DNA from: UTPRO1 sp031400185
GTDB lineage: Bacteria; Desulfobacterota; Binatia; UTPRO1
DNA: 60,646 nt
NCBI GenBank assembly: GCA_031400185.1
Contig: JANNPN010000460.1
Span: 1 to 60,646 of the forward strand
Direction of reading: 5' to 3'
The position numbers were made by a program, and so were the translations under genes. This document shows positions 21,874 through 31,170 of the stretch, piece by piece; position 1 is the first letter of the stretch, and every line of letters starts with the position of its first letter. A model generated the notes under the pieces. The model saw nothing but the letters and a program-made list of their open reading frames with translations, was not told the origin of the DNA and made no database searches.

Positions 21874-23676
21874 TCACGTTTCGCGAATCACCGCGACATC
21901 GACGGGGGCGCGGCGCGCCGCCCGGAGTTGCACCTTCCGCACGGCCGAACGGGCCGCGGCCGTGACGGTGAAGAGGTCGAGCGACGTCAGCTCCGCCGCA
22001 CCGAGGGACTCAGTCGCGAGGTCCGTCGGCGCGGAACGCGCGGCGGAACGCAGCGCACGGCGATGCGCCCCTTCGTACGTCAGGTACATCCGGAGAAGAC
22101 CCCAGTGCTTCGCCACGATCTCAGCCGCATACCGCGCGTAGAAGACCAGCGGGTTCTCGCGAAGGAGGCCGGGGCGCCGCTCGCGACGATACCTTCGCCG
22201 GAAAATGCCGCTGTCGAGGGGATGGATGCCCTCGATCGTCGCCGCGGCATGAAAGGAGAGCATCATCCACTTCATCTTGTTCGGATCGAATCCCCAGTCC
22301 GCAGCGCGGCGTATGACGGTCTCGACGTGCGCGGGCGTGTAGTAGGCGTCCCATGCTCGACGATAGACGCCCTGCCACTCGTCCTTCGACATGCGCGCAT
22401 GGGGCGCGGTCACGTGCACCGAGTCGTAGCGGTTCATGTCCGGCTCGAGCTCCACGCCGCGCGCGACGAGCTCTTTGTGATCCTGCGACCCGGGCAGCGG
22501 GGTCAGGATGAAGAACTCCAGGAGGTCGACCGGGAGCTCGCGCTGAATGATGCGGATGTCGCGCAGGATGCTCTCGGCGGTGTCGGTCGGAAACCCGAGA
22601 ATGTACCCGGCGAAGGTCAGGGCGCCGATGCCATGCCAGGCCTGCAACATCACGCGGTACTCGGTGATGTCGTTCTGGCGCTTCCGGGCCCCGTCCAATG
22701 CCTCCGGGTTGATGTTTTCGAGACCGATGAACACCCGGTCGACGCCCGCCTGGCCGGCCTTTTCGATGAAGCGTGGGATCTTGTGACAGAGCGTGTCGAC
22801 CTGGATCGTCATCGAGAACGCCAACCCCTCGGCGCGGAGCGCGATCATGCGATCGAACAGCGGCTCCCACGCCTTGTTTCTGGCGAAGTTGTCGTCGGTC
22901 ACGAAGAACTTGTGGACGCCTTGGGCGAGGTTGGCGCGGATGATCCGCTCGACGTCGTCGGCACTCCGGTGGCGCGACTTGCGTCCTTGCACGTTGATGA
23001 TGGTGCAGAAGCTGCAGAGAAACGGACAACCGCGCCCGGCATCGAAGCTCGTACGGGCGCCGGACATGCGGCGGATCTGCGCGATCGGCAGGTACGGGAC
23101 AGGCTGTTCCTCGAGCGCCGGCAGGTCCTTCATGTAATCGTAGAGCGGCTGCAGCTCGCCGCGGCTCGCGTCGCGGAGCAACGCGTCCAGGCGGCCCTCG
23201 AGCTCGCCGGCGTAGAGGGAGATGCCGCGCGCCATCGCCTGCGTGAGGTCGATGGGGAGCGTCGGGAGCATCGCGACGCACCCGCTCGTGTGAAACCCGC
23301 CGATCACGACGCGCACGCCGTGCGCGAGGAACTCCTCGGCAAGGTCGACGGCACGCGGAAACTGATTGGTCTGCACCCCGATCAGCAGCACGACGCCGCG
23401 TTCACCGGCGCGGGCCATTGCTGCGGCGATTCGCCGGGGTACGATGCGGGTGTTCGTCTCATCGTGGGCCGTGACGACGATGTCGACGTCGGGCCCGAGC
23501 ACCCGACGCTCGGCGCAGTCGGCGGTGAGCCCATAGACTGCCGCCATCGTGTTCGACGGGACGCTCGAGCGCGCCCACTGGATCACGTAGCCGTCGTCGT
23601 CGTAGTGCGACGGCTTGATCAGGACGACGCGGAACGTGCTCGTTGCTGCCGTTGCTTCCGTCCCCCTCGCGTCCAT
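21874..23676 (-). CDS. B12-binding-domain radical SAM protein
   Basis: The 600-residue protein has an N-terminal cobalamin-binding-like Rossmann region (residues about 15-150). It then has the radical SAM cluster motif GCPFLCSFC (C-x3-C-x2-C, near residue 218) followed by a TIM-barrel core with FVTDDNFARN, IGLENINPEAL and LGFPTDTAESI. A helical C-terminal extension of about 150 residues is unassigned. Such enzymes perform SAM-radical methylations or rearrangements, for example in lipid or cofactor modification. The substrate cannot be told. It stands alone between an NnrU-like gene on the same strand and a divergent DTW protein. Confidence 0.85.
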   Translation of the reverse strand: MDARGTEATAATSTFRVVLIKPSHYDDDGYVIQWARSSVPSNTMAAVYGLTADCAERRVLGPDVDIVVTAHDETNTRIVPRRIAAAMARAGERGVVLLIGVQTNQFPRAVDLAEEFLAHGVRVVIGGFHTSGCVAMLPTLPIDLTQAMARGISLYAGELEGRLDALLRDASRGELQPLYDYMKDLPALEEQPVPYLPIAQIRRMSGARTSFDAGRGCPFLCSFCTIINVQGRKSRHRSADDVERIIRANLAQGVHKFFVTDDNFARNKAWEPLFDRMIALRAEGLAFSMTIQVDTLCHKIPRFIEKAGQAGVDRVFIGLENINPEALDGARKRQNDITEYRVMLQAWHGIGALTFAGYILGFPTDTAESILRDIRIIQRELPVDLLEFFILTPLPGSQDHKELVARGVELEPDMNRYDSVHVTAPHARMSKDEWQGVYRRAWDAYYTPAHVETVIRRAADWGFDPNKMKWMMLSFHAAATIEGIHPLDSGIFRRRYRRERRPGLLRENPLVFYARYAAEIVAKHWGLLRMYLTYEGAHRRALRSAARSAPTDLATESLGAAELTSLDLFTVTAAARSAVRKVQLRAARRAPVDVAVIRET

Positions 23677-23830
23677 GACGTGCCCCCCCGGTCCCGCGGA
23701 TCATCGATCGAATCGCAATCCGGGCGGTTCCGGACGACGGCGAAGGCTTCATGTTCTACCAGCCGGACGGACCCGGAGGAAACGTAGCGGCCGGCCAGCA
23801 CGGGCCCACCGCGCCTGCTATGACACGCCG

Positions 23831-25018
23831 GTGCTCGCCTACCGCCCGACCTGCCAGCGCTGCCTCCGGCCGACGTCCCACTGCTATTGCGCGCACTTGA
23901 CGCCGATTCCGAGCCGGACGCGCGTGGTCTTCCTGCAACACCCGCGCGAGTACCGGATGCCGATCGGCACGGCGCGGATGACGAACCTCGGGCTCGCGAA
24001 CTCCGAGCTGCACGTCGGCGCCGATCTGGACCTGCACCCGCGAGTCCGGATGCTGGCGGACGACCCGGGCGGCACCGCCCTCCTCTTTCCGGGACCCGGG
24101 GCGGTCGAGCCGTGGGCGCTTCCCGGCGGGCCGCCCGGGACGCTCGTGGTGCTCGACGGGACGTGGCTCCAGGCGCAGAAGATGCTCGCGCGGAGCCACC
24201 TGCTGCAGCGCCTGCCGCGCGTCGCCTTTACACCGCCGCGCCCGGGCGCCTACCGCATCCGCCGCGAGCCCGCGGCGCACTGTCTCGCGACCGTCGAGGC
24301 CGTCGTCCAGGTGCTCGGACGGCTCGAGAACGATCCCGACCGATTCACGCCGCTGCTGCGCGCGTTCGAGCAAATGGTCGAGCAGCAGCTCCACTTCAAG
24401 ACGGCGCGTCCGAACCCCTACTTTCACGCGCCGCGCGTCCGGCCGTCCGAGCGCGACCGCCTCCGGTCGCAGCTCGCAACGATCCGGGAGCACCTGGTCG
24501 TCGTCCACGCGGAAGCGAACTCACACGCGTGCGCGGCGCCCGCACCTGGCCCGCCCGAGCTCCTGCAATTGGTCGCGGAACGCCTCGCGTCCGGCGAGCG
24601 CTACGAGACCATGCTCGCACCGCGGCGGCCGCTCGCCGCGTCGGTACCGGCGCACCTCGAGTTGCCGCCCGAGCGCTTCGTCGGCGGCGAGGGCGTTGCG
24701 TCCGCCCGCGAGCGTTTCGCCGCCTTCCTTCGCCCCGGCGACCAGATCTGCGCCTGGGGCCGCTTCACGCCCGACCTCCTCCGCGCCGAAGGCTTCGTGC
24801 CGACGGCCGCAACGATCAACCTGCGCGCCGTCGCCGGGCGCGCGCTCCACGGCAGTCCCGGCGGCCCGGAGGACGCGGCGCGAGCGCTCGCCGCTGGCGG
24901 CAGCGCCCGCGCGCTCTGGACCGGGGGCCGTGCCGGGCGGCGGATCGCCGCGCTCGGTACGATCGTGGACGCGATCCTTGCATCCGCCGCAGGGCTGACA
25001 GCGCCCGACGCAGGCTGA
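23831..25018 (+). CDS. DTW-domain tRNA-uridine aminocarboxypropyltransferase with a C-terminal extension
   Basis: The N-terminal 240 residues match the DTW/TapT family: CQRCLRPTSHCYC (zinc-binding cysteines), FLQHPREYRMPIGTARM, and the signature DGTWLQAQKM. TapT transfers the 3-amino-3-carboxypropyl group of SAM to tRNA uridine (acp3U). Residues about 250-395 are an extra region (RYETMLAPRRPLA, FLRPGDQICAWGRFTPD) not in the core enzyme; I do not recognise it. I start at GTG 23831, immediately before the zinc motif; the frame is open upstream but lacks family sequence. Confidence 0.8.
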   Translation: MLAYRPTCQRCLRPTSHCYCAHLTPIPSRTRVVFLQHPREYRMPIGTARMTNLGLANSELHVGADLDLHPRVRMLADDPGGTALLFPGPGAVEPWALPGGPPGTLVVLDGTWLQAQKMLARSHLLQRLPRVAFTPPRPGAYRIRREPAAHCLATVEAVVQVLGRLENDPDRFTPLLRAFEQMVEQQLHFKTARPNPYFHAPRVRPSERDRLRSQLATIREHLVVVHAEANSHACAAPAPGPPELLQLVAERLASGERYETMLAPRRPLAASVPAHLELPPERFVGGEGVASARERFAAFLRPGDQICAWGRFTPDLLRAEGFVPTAATINLRAVAGRALHGSPGGPEDAARALAAGGSARALWTGGRAGRRIAALGTIVDAILASAAGLTAPDAG

Positions 25019-26308
25019 CTACTGGAGCTCGAAGCGCTCGCGCAGAAGCCTCAAGAGCGCCACGTTGTCGCTGTGGCCGGTCATGCGCGCCGTCACGAAC
25101 CCGCGGAGCGGCCGGCCGAGTAGATAGAAGTCGCCGAAGACGTCGAGGATCTTGTGGCGCGCGAACTCGTCGGGGAAGCGGAGCGGCGTGTTCACGACCC
25201 CGTTCTCGCCGATCAGGATGCAGTTGTTGAGGCGCCCGCCGCTCGCGAGGCCCATCTTCTCGAGCGTCTCGATCTCGCGGAGGAACCCGAACGTGCGCGC
25301 CGGCGCGATCTCGGCCTTGAAGCGCTCGGTGTCGGTGAACTGGAAGACGTACTCCTGGCGCCCGACCGGCTTCGGGTAGTCGAGGATGTAGCGCACGCCG
25401 AAAACGTCGGCGGGCTCGATGCACAGGTACTCGCCGCCGCCGTCACGGTCGCCGATCTCGTAGCGACGGTCGATCACGATCTCGTCGACGTAGCCGCCCT
25501 GCTCTTCCACGCCCGCGCTCTCGATGAGCGCGCAGAATTCCGACGCGGAGCCGTCGAGGATCGGGATCTCCGACTGCATCTTCACGAGCAGGTTGGTGAT
25601 GCGGTAGCCGTGGAGCGCGGCAAGGAGGTGCTCGACGGTCTTCGCAACGATCCCGTTGTGGTACAGCGTCGTCGCGTAGCCGGTCGAGTCGACGTACTCG
25701 ATGCGGGCGGGGATCGTCGCCGCGTTCGAGATGCTGCCGAAGACGATGCCGCTTCCGGGCGGCAGCGGCTGCAGGATGAGGCCGGTGCGCACACCCGAGT
25801 GCAGGCCCTGCCCGTTCACGACGACGCTCCGTTGGATCGTCCGTTGCGTCCACGGCCACGGGCGCGCGAGGAGGCGGCGCTCGAGCGCGACGGCGCCCGC
25901 CTCGTCGGCGGCGACGGCTTCCGCGTCGATCCCGCCCGCGATCGGCCGCGCGTCGAGCGCGCGATCGACGACGTCGAGCAAGCCGTCCAACGAGAAGGGC
26001 TTCTCGATGAAGTCGAACGCGCCGAGCTTCGTCGCGGTGACGGCGGTCTCGATGTTGCCGTGGCCGGAGATCACGATCACCGGCGTCGACGGATGCGAGT
26101 CGCGGATGTGGCGGAGGAGCTCGATGCCGTCCATTCCAGGCATCCAGATGTCGAGGATCACGAGCCGCGGGTGCTCGTTCGCGATCAGCTCGAGCGCGCC
26201 CCGGCCGTCCTCGGCCTCGAGCACGCGATATCCCTCGTCGGCGAGCACCCCCCGGACGCTGCTGCGGATTCCGGCCTCGTCGTCCACGATGAGAATGGTC
26301 TTGTCCAT
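25019..26308 (-). CDS. lpxC: NtrX-type receiver domain fused to LpxC (UDP-3-O-acyl-GlcNAc deacetylase)
   Basis: Residues 1-118 are a complete receiver: acidic D9/D10, phosphoacceptor D53 in VILDIWMPG, S81 in VISGHGNIETAV and K103 in DFIEKPF, closest in style to NtrX. Residues about 155-429 are LpxC: GLHSG, TVEHLLAALHGYRI (zinc His), PILDGSASEFC, ARTFGF, ARHKILDVFGDFYLLG (zinc His and Asp) and GHSDN (catalytic His). LpxC removes acetate in the committed step of lipid A synthesis. AGGAGG precedes the ATG, so the receiver is truly the N-terminus. The gene begins eight bases after an NtrY-type kinase; NtrX's AAA+ and HTH domains are missing. The expected reading is phosphorylation-controlled LpxC. 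Confidence 0.93.
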   Translation of the reverse strand: MDKTILIVDDEAGIRSSVRGVLADEGYRVLEAEDGRGALELIANEHPRLVILDIWMPGMDGIELLRHIRDSHPSTPVIVISGHGNIETAVTATKLGAFDFIEKPFSLDGLLDVVDRALDARPIAGGIDAEAVAADEAGAVALERRLLARPWPWTQRTIQRSVVVNGQGLHSGVRTGLILQPLPPGSGIVFGSISNAATIPARIEYVDSTGYATTLYHNGIVAKTVEHLLAALHGYRITNLLVKMQSEIPILDGSASEFCALIESAGVEEQGGYVDEIVIDRRYEIGDRDGGGEYLCIEPADVFGVRYILDYPKPVGRQEYVFQFTDTERFKAEIAPARTFGFLREIETLEKMGLASGGRLNNCILIGENGVVNTPLRFPDEFARHKILDVFGDFYLLGRPLRGFVTARMTGHSDNVALLRLLRERFELQ

Positions 26309-26316
26309 TGTTCCTC

Positions 26317-28614
26317 CTAGTGCAGGACGATTTGCTCGAGCGGCCCTTTCACCGGCAGCTCGACGACGAATCGGCTTCCCTGCGGCTCGTTGTCTTTGAC
26401 GCGCACGAACCCCTGATGATCCGCGACGATCGTCGACACGATGGCGAGACCGAGTCCGGTCCCCCCTTGCTTGGTAGAGAAATAGGGCTCGAAGAGGCGC
26501 CCGCGCTGCTCCGGGTTGATGCCGATCCCGGTGTCGGCGACCTCGAGCGCCACGAACCCGTGGGCGCGGTCGTAGTGCGTTCGCACGTCGATCCGCGGCA
26601 GCGTGCCGTTCACGCGCCGGCCGGAGCCGCCCGCGAGAGCGGACTCATTGCCCACCGCGTCGCAGGCCGCGACCGCGTTGTCGAGCATGTTGATGACGGC
26701 GCGCTTGATGCCTTCGCGGTCGAGCGGCAGCCGCGGCAAGTTCGGATCGCGCTCGAACCCGAAGGCGATCTCGCGATGTCCCTCGCGAAAGAGGACCATC
26801 GCCTCGTCGACCAGCACGTTCAGGTCTTCAGGGGTGTGCTCCCCTGCGGGCATGCGCGCGAAGGTGGCGAACTCGTTCACCAGCGTCTTCAGCTCCTCGA
26901 CCTGGCGGATGATCGTGCGCGTGCACTCCTCGAAGAGCGTCCCGTCCTCCTTCAAGCGCTCGGCGTAGCGCTTGTGGAGGCGCTGCGCCGAGAGCTGGAT
27001 CGGCGTGAGGGGATTCTTGATCTCGTGCGCGATCCGGCGTGCGACCTCGCGCCAGGCCTCCATGCGCTGGACCTTCACGATCTCCGTGACGTCGTCGCAA
27101 AACAACAGCGCGCCGAGCGCCTGCCCCGCGGCGTCGCGCAGCATCGTCGCGGAGAGCACGAGCGTCAGCATGCGGCCGCCGGCGAGGAGCTTCATCTGCC
27201 GCTCGACGCGCCCGCGCGCCGCCGCGAACGAGACGCCGGCGCGGAGCTCGGCGATCATTTCCCGGGCGGGTGCCAGATCCGAGCGCGCGAAGACCGCCAT
27301 GTAGTCGCGGCCGATCGCGGTCGCGCGCTCGATCACGAAGAGCCGCTCGGCGGCCTGGTTCAGCGTGGTGACGCGCCCGTCCGGACCGACCGCGACGACA
27401 CCGGCGGTGAGCTCGGCGAGGATGGTCTCCATCGTGCGGCGGCGCTGCTCGAGCTCGACGTTGCTGGTCTCGAGGTCGGCGGTCATCTGGTTGAACGCGG
27501 TGACGAGCGTCCCGAACTCGTCGTCGGGTGCCACCTGCGTCGCGTCGCCGAGCCCGATCCGGTACTGCCAGTTGCCCTGCGCGACCTCGCGCGTGCCCTC
27601 CGCGAGCTTCTGGATCGGCACCGTGATGCCCTTGGCGAGATAGAAGCCCATCCACGTCGCGCAGAAGATGACGAGCAGGGTCACGAGGACGAGCGTCACC
27701 ACGTAGTTGTTGGTGATCGGCTGCTTCAGGATCTTCAGCTGCCGATACTCCTGAAACGAGCGCGCGATGTCGGCGCTGCGCGTCGCGACGCTCTCGGGCA
27801 CGAAGTACTCGACGACGACCGCGCCTTCGATGCCGCGCGGTCCGGCGATCGGCACGGCGGCCCGGATCACGTCGCCGCGGCCCATCGTCTGGATACGCGT
27901 TTCGGGGCGGCCTTCGAGCGCCGCCGTGAGGAGCGGCGCCGACGGAACCAGCGCCGCCTCGTCCGGGACCGCTTCGGCGCGCGCGGTCGCACGGATGTCG
28001 CGGTCGAGCCCGAAGACCTGGATGGTCCCGACGTTGTACTCGCGCTGCTTGTCGGCAACGAGCGCCTGCAGCCGGTCTTTGGCATCCGCCCCGAGCAAGC
28101 CGTCCTCGCGCATGTGGCCCGCGAGTTGGCGCGCGTGCACGAGCGCGTTCTCGGACGCGTTCCGATAGTACGCCTGCGCGACCTCGAGCGAGCCGGAGAG
28201 CGAGCTCTCGACCTGCACGTTGAACCAGTTCTCGATCGAGCTCGTCATGAAGCCGAGTGCGACCAGGAAGATCAGGATCGCCGGGAAGATCGAGACGGCG
28301 AGGAACGCGAGCACGAGGCGCGTCCGGAGGTGCGAGCCGAGCATGCGGCGGCGGCGCTCGAAGACGAGCTTCAGGAGGTTGCGCGCCACCAGGAACACCA
28401 GCAGCACGAGAAGGATGATGTTGAGGTTGATGAGGAGGAAGAAGATGACGTTGTTGCTGAGCGAGTTGCTGCTCGAGAACTGCGGGAGGCGGGTCTCGAA
28501 GAAGGCGAACAGCAAGACCGCGAGCGCGGCCGACAGGATGATCAGGCCCTCGCGGCGGCGCTGGCGCTCCGCGGGGGGCTCGGGAGCAGTCGGTTGGGCG
28601 GCCGGGTTCGTCAT
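26317..28614 (-). CDS. NtrY-type sensor histidine kinase
   Basis: The 765-residue protein has transmembrane segments near residues 23-41, 53-77, 95-120 and about 300-325, with an extracytoplasmic sensor region between the last two. A HAMP domain (GITVPIQKLAEGTREVAQGNW) and a PAS domain follow, then HisKA with RRIAHEIKNPLTPIQLSAQR and HATPase_c with NMLDNAVAACD, DTGIGI and GGTGLGLAIV. This is the NtrY layout. No ntrX lies nearby; the next gene on the strand, eight bases on, is an NtrX-type receiver fused to LpxC, the obvious candidate partner. It follows a DUF2905 gene by 22 bases. Confidence 0.92.
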   Translation of the reverse strand: MTNPAAQPTAPEPPAERQRRREGLIILSAALAVLLFAFFETRLPQFSSSNSLSNNVIFFLLINLNIILLVLLVFLVARNLLKLVFERRRRMLGSHLRTRLVLAFLAVSIFPAILIFLVALGFMTSSIENWFNVQVESSLSGSLEVAQAYYRNASENALVHARQLAGHMREDGLLGADAKDRLQALVADKQREYNVGTIQVFGLDRDIRATARAEAVPDEAALVPSAPLLTAALEGRPETRIQTMGRGDVIRAAVPIAGPRGIEGAVVVEYFVPESVATRSADIARSFQEYRQLKILKQPITNNYVVTLVLVTLLVIFCATWMGFYLAKGITVPIQKLAEGTREVAQGNWQYRIGLGDATQVAPDDEFGTLVTAFNQMTADLETSNVELEQRRRTMETILAELTAGVVAVGPDGRVTTLNQAAERLFVIERATAIGRDYMAVFARSDLAPAREMIAELRAGVSFAAARGRVERQMKLLAGGRMLTLVLSATMLRDAAGQALGALLFCDDVTEIVKVQRMEAWREVARRIAHEIKNPLTPIQLSAQRLHKRYAERLKEDGTLFEECTRTIIRQVEELKTLVNEFATFARMPAGEHTPEDLNVLVDEAMVLFREGHREIAFGFERDPNLPRLPLDREGIKRAVINMLDNAVAACDAVGNESALAGGSGRRVNGTLPRIDVRTHYDRAHGFVALEVADTGIGINPEQRGRLFEPYFSTKQGGTGLGLAIVSTIVADHQGFVRVKDNEPQGSRFVVELPVKGPLEQIVLH

Positions 28615-28636
28615 GGCGCGATCGCTCGTCCGAGGC

Positions 28637-28849
28637 TCATCGTCGGAAAAAGTAGGACATCAAGGAAAACACGAGGCTGAGGAGAAGACATGTTCCGAGC
28701 GGGAGGTAGACGGTCAGGCCGCCGGATCGGAAGGTGAAGTCCCCGGGCAGCCTGCCGAGCCACGGAATCCGGCTCGAGTAGGACACCAGAAGACCCGCAA
28801 CTACCAACACGAGTCCGACCAGGATGAGTGTGCGTCCCAACCCTCCCAT
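28637..28849 (-). CDS. DUF2905 small membrane protein
   Basis: The 70-residue protein has two hydrophobic helices flanking a short loop with the family core WLGRLPGDFTFRSGGLTVYLP. That matches DUF2905, whose function is unknown. I start at ATG 28849 because the helix begins six residues later; the open frame extends another 20 residues upstream without family sequence. It lies 101 bases after ruvB and 22 before ntrY. Confidence 0.82.
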   Translation of the reverse strand: MGGLGRTLILVGLVLVVAGLLVSYSSRIPWLGRLPGDFTFRSGGLTVYLPLGTCLLLSLVFSLMSYFFRR

Positions 28850-28950
28850 CGTTCGGACCGGGAAAGGCCGGATTCTAGGGGCCTTCCGAGGGCTTGTCCA
28901 TACAGACACGGCGCGTCATTTTCGTCTCCTCTTCGGCTGTGTACGACAGC

Positions 28951-29973
28951 TCAGAGTAGCCTGGCTTGGCTCCACCGGCTCGGCTCCGTGCGCCCGAAGT
29001 GCCCGAAAGCACGCTCGGTTACGACGCGGCCCTTGGGCGTGCGGGCGAGAAACCCTTCCTTGATCAGGTACGGCACGTAGACGTCCTCGATCGTATCGCG
29101 CTCCTCACCGACCGCCGCCGCGAGTGTATCGAGCCCGACCGGACCCCCGCTGAACTTGTCGATGATCGTGAGCAAGATCGCCCGGTCCATCTTGTCGAAC
29201 CCCCGGCCGTCGACCTCGAGGAGCTGCAGGGCGTCGGCGGCGACGGCCTGCGTGATCCGACCGCCGGCCCGCACCTCGGCGAAGTCACGTACCCGCTTGA
29301 GCAGGCGGTTCGCGATACGCGGCGTCCCGCGCGACCGCCGCGCAATCTCGACAGCGCCCCCCTCGTCGAGCGGCACCTTCAGGATCGCGGCGGAGCGACG
29401 GAGGATCAGACCCAGGTCGCCCTCGTCGTAGAAGTCGAGCCGGAAGTGGGCGCCGAAGCGGTCGCGGAGCGGCGAGGTCAGGAGACCGGTCCGCGTCGTC
29501 GCGCCGACGAGCGTGAAGGGTTTGAGCTCGAGCTTGAGCGTCCGCGCCGACGGCCCCTGACCGACGATGATGTCGAGCTGGAAGTCCTCCATCGCCGGAT
29601 AGAGCACCTCCTCGACGACGCGATTCAGGCGGTGGATCTCGTCGATGAAGAGAACGTCGCCGCGCTCCAAGTTGGTGAGGATCGCCGCGACGTCGCCGGG
29701 GCGCTCGAGCACCGGACCCGACGTGCAGCGGATCTGCACGTCCATCTCCTTCGCGATGATGTAGGCGAGCGAGGTCTTGCCGAGCCCGGGCGGCCCGGCG
29801 AGCAGCACGTGGTCGAGCACGTCGCCGCGCGCTCGCGCCGCCTCGATCGCGACCCCGAGGTTCGCTTTGACCGCCGTCTGACCGACGTACTCTGCGAGGC
29901 CGGTCGGTCGCAGCGACACGTCGAAGCCGGCGTCCTCGTCGGCGGAGAGCGGGTCGATGACGCGTTCGTTCAT
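28951..29973 (-). CDS. ruvB: Holliday junction branch migration ATPase RuvB
   Basis: The 340-residue AAA+ protein has LRPTGLAEYVGQ, Walker A LLAGPPGLGKTSLA, Walker B LFIDEIHRLN, sensor GATTRTGLLTSPLRDRF and the C-terminal winged helix (DVYVPYLIKEGFLARTPKGRV). It forms the hexameric motor that drives branch migration with RuvA. Its ATG overlaps the ruvA stop by four bases. Confidence 0.98.
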   Translation of the reverse strand: MNERVIDPLSADEDAGFDVSLRPTGLAEYVGQTAVKANLGVAIEAARARGDVLDHVLLAGPPGLGKTSLAYIIAKEMDVQIRCTSGPVLERPGDVAAILTNLERGDVLFIDEIHRLNRVVEEVLYPAMEDFQLDIIVGQGPSARTLKLELKPFTLVGATTRTGLLTSPLRDRFGAHFRLDFYDEGDLGLILRRSAAILKVPLDEGGAVEIARRSRGTPRIANRLLKRVRDFAEVRAGGRITQAVAADALQLLEVDGRGFDKMDRAILLTIIDKFSGGPVGLDTLAAAVGEERDTIEDVYVPYLIKEGFLARTPKGRVVTERAFGHFGRTEPSRWSQARLL

Positions 29974-30566
29974 GTGGCCAACCTCCGCAAGGCCTCCCGG
30001 ATGAGGTCGGCGAGCGCGCGGGTCCCGGCCTCCTCGGCACGGGCGACCGCATGCTCCGCCTCGTGCTGCTTGTACCCCAGGTTGACGAGCGCGGACACTG
30101 CCTCAGGCGCGTCGTCACCGATTCGGACGCTGCCCGTCGACGCGGCGGCGCGGCTCTGCTGCAGCACCCGCACCTTCTCGCGGAGCTGCAGGATCATGAG
30201 CTCGGCCTTCTTCTTGCCGATGCCCGGCACCGCGACGAGGCGCCTGACGTCGCCGTCGGCGATGGCGCTCTCGAGATCCGGCGTGTCCATGCCGGACAGC
30301 ACCCCGATCGCGACCTTGGGGCCGATCGTCGAGACCTGGAGCAGCAACAGAAACAGCGAGCGCTCGGCGGCGTCGGGGAAGCCGTAGAGCTGGAGCGCGT
30401 CCTCGCGGACGTGGGTGTGGACGAACAGGTCGACCTCCACGCCCGGGTTCGGCAGGCGGTAGAACGCGTTCAGCGAGACGAAGAGCTGATAGCCGACGCC
30501 GCCCGCGTCGACGACGATTTGCTCCGGCGCCTTCTCGAGCAGCCGGCCGCGGAGGCGCGCGATCAT
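29970..30566 (-). CDS. ruvA: Holliday junction DNA helicase subunit RuvA
   Basis: The 198-residue protein starts MIARLRGRLLEKAPEQIVVD, followed by the OB fold, tandem helix-hairpin-helix motifs (VSTIGPKVAIGVL and VPGIGKKKAELMI) and the C-terminal UBA-like domain that contacts RuvB (AVSALVNLGYKQHEAEHAV). It binds four-way junctions. Its ATG overlaps the ruvC stop and its TGA overlaps ruvB, so ruvCAB is translationally coupled. Confidence 0.97.
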   Translation of the reverse strand: MIARLRGRLLEKAPEQIVVDAGGVGYQLFVSLNAFYRLPNPGVEVDLFVHTHVREDALQLYGFPDAAERSLFLLLLQVSTIGPKVAIGVLSGMDTPDLESAIADGDVRRLVAVPGIGKKKAELMILQLREKVRVLQQSRAAASTGSVRIGDDAPEAVSALVNLGYKQHEAEHAVARAEEAGTRALADLIREALRRLAT

Positions 30567-31102
30567 CGTCGCGCCGCCATCGACAGCACGGTCGCAAGGC
30601 GCGACGAGTACAGATGGCAGAGCGCGATCGCGAGCGCGTCGGCCGCGTCGGGCCGCATGGCCTCGACGACGCGGAGCTCGCGAACGATCGCGCGCTGGAC
30701 CTGCTCTTTCTCGGCGCGGCCGGTGCCGGTGACCGCGAGCTTCACGGTCGCCGGTGGATACTCGGCGATTGCGATGCCGGCGCTCGCCGCGGCGAGCAGC
30801 GCGATCCCGCGCACCTCGCCGAGGCGGAACGCGCTCTGCACGTTCCGGCCGACGAAGTTCTGCTCGAGTGCCAGTACGTCCGGACGCCAGGCGCCGCAAA
30901 GATCGGTGAGCGCGGCGTGGATCGCGGCGAGCTTCCCCGCGAGCGTGAGGCGCGCGTTCGGCGTGACGGCGCCGTGCGCGAGGTGGGTGACGGAGCCGGC
31001 GCGCCGCTCGACCACGCCCCAGCCCGTGACTGCGGTTCCCGGATCGACGCCGAGGACCCGCACGGGCGGCTCGGCTCGCCTGTCCCCTCCCCCCCTCGCC
31101 AT
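30563..31102 (-). CDS. ruvC: Holliday junction endonuclease RuvC
   Basis: The 179-residue RNase H-fold nuclease has its acidic residues in place: VLGVDPGTAVTGWG, LALEQNFVGRN, and MRPDAADALAIALCH near the C-terminus. It resolves Holliday junctions after RuvAB migration. I use ATG 31102, which has GGGAGG three bases upstream; the spacing is short. It follows yebC by 68 bases, the common yebC-ruvCAB arrangement. Confidence 0.95.
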   Translation of the reverse strand: MARGGGDRRAEPPVRVLGVDPGTAVTGWGVVERRAGSVTHLAHGAVTPNARLTLAGKLAAIHAALTDLCGAWRPDVLALEQNFVGRNVQSAFRLGEVRGIALLAAASAGIAIAEYPPATVKLAVTGTGRAEKEQVQRAIVRELRVVEAMRPDAADALAIALCHLYSSRLATVLSMAARR

Positions 31103-31170
31103 GAGCCTCCCGTCAATCACAGGTGATCGTGTCCGATCACTACGCGCCCGGCGCTCGGGACCGGGGACCG

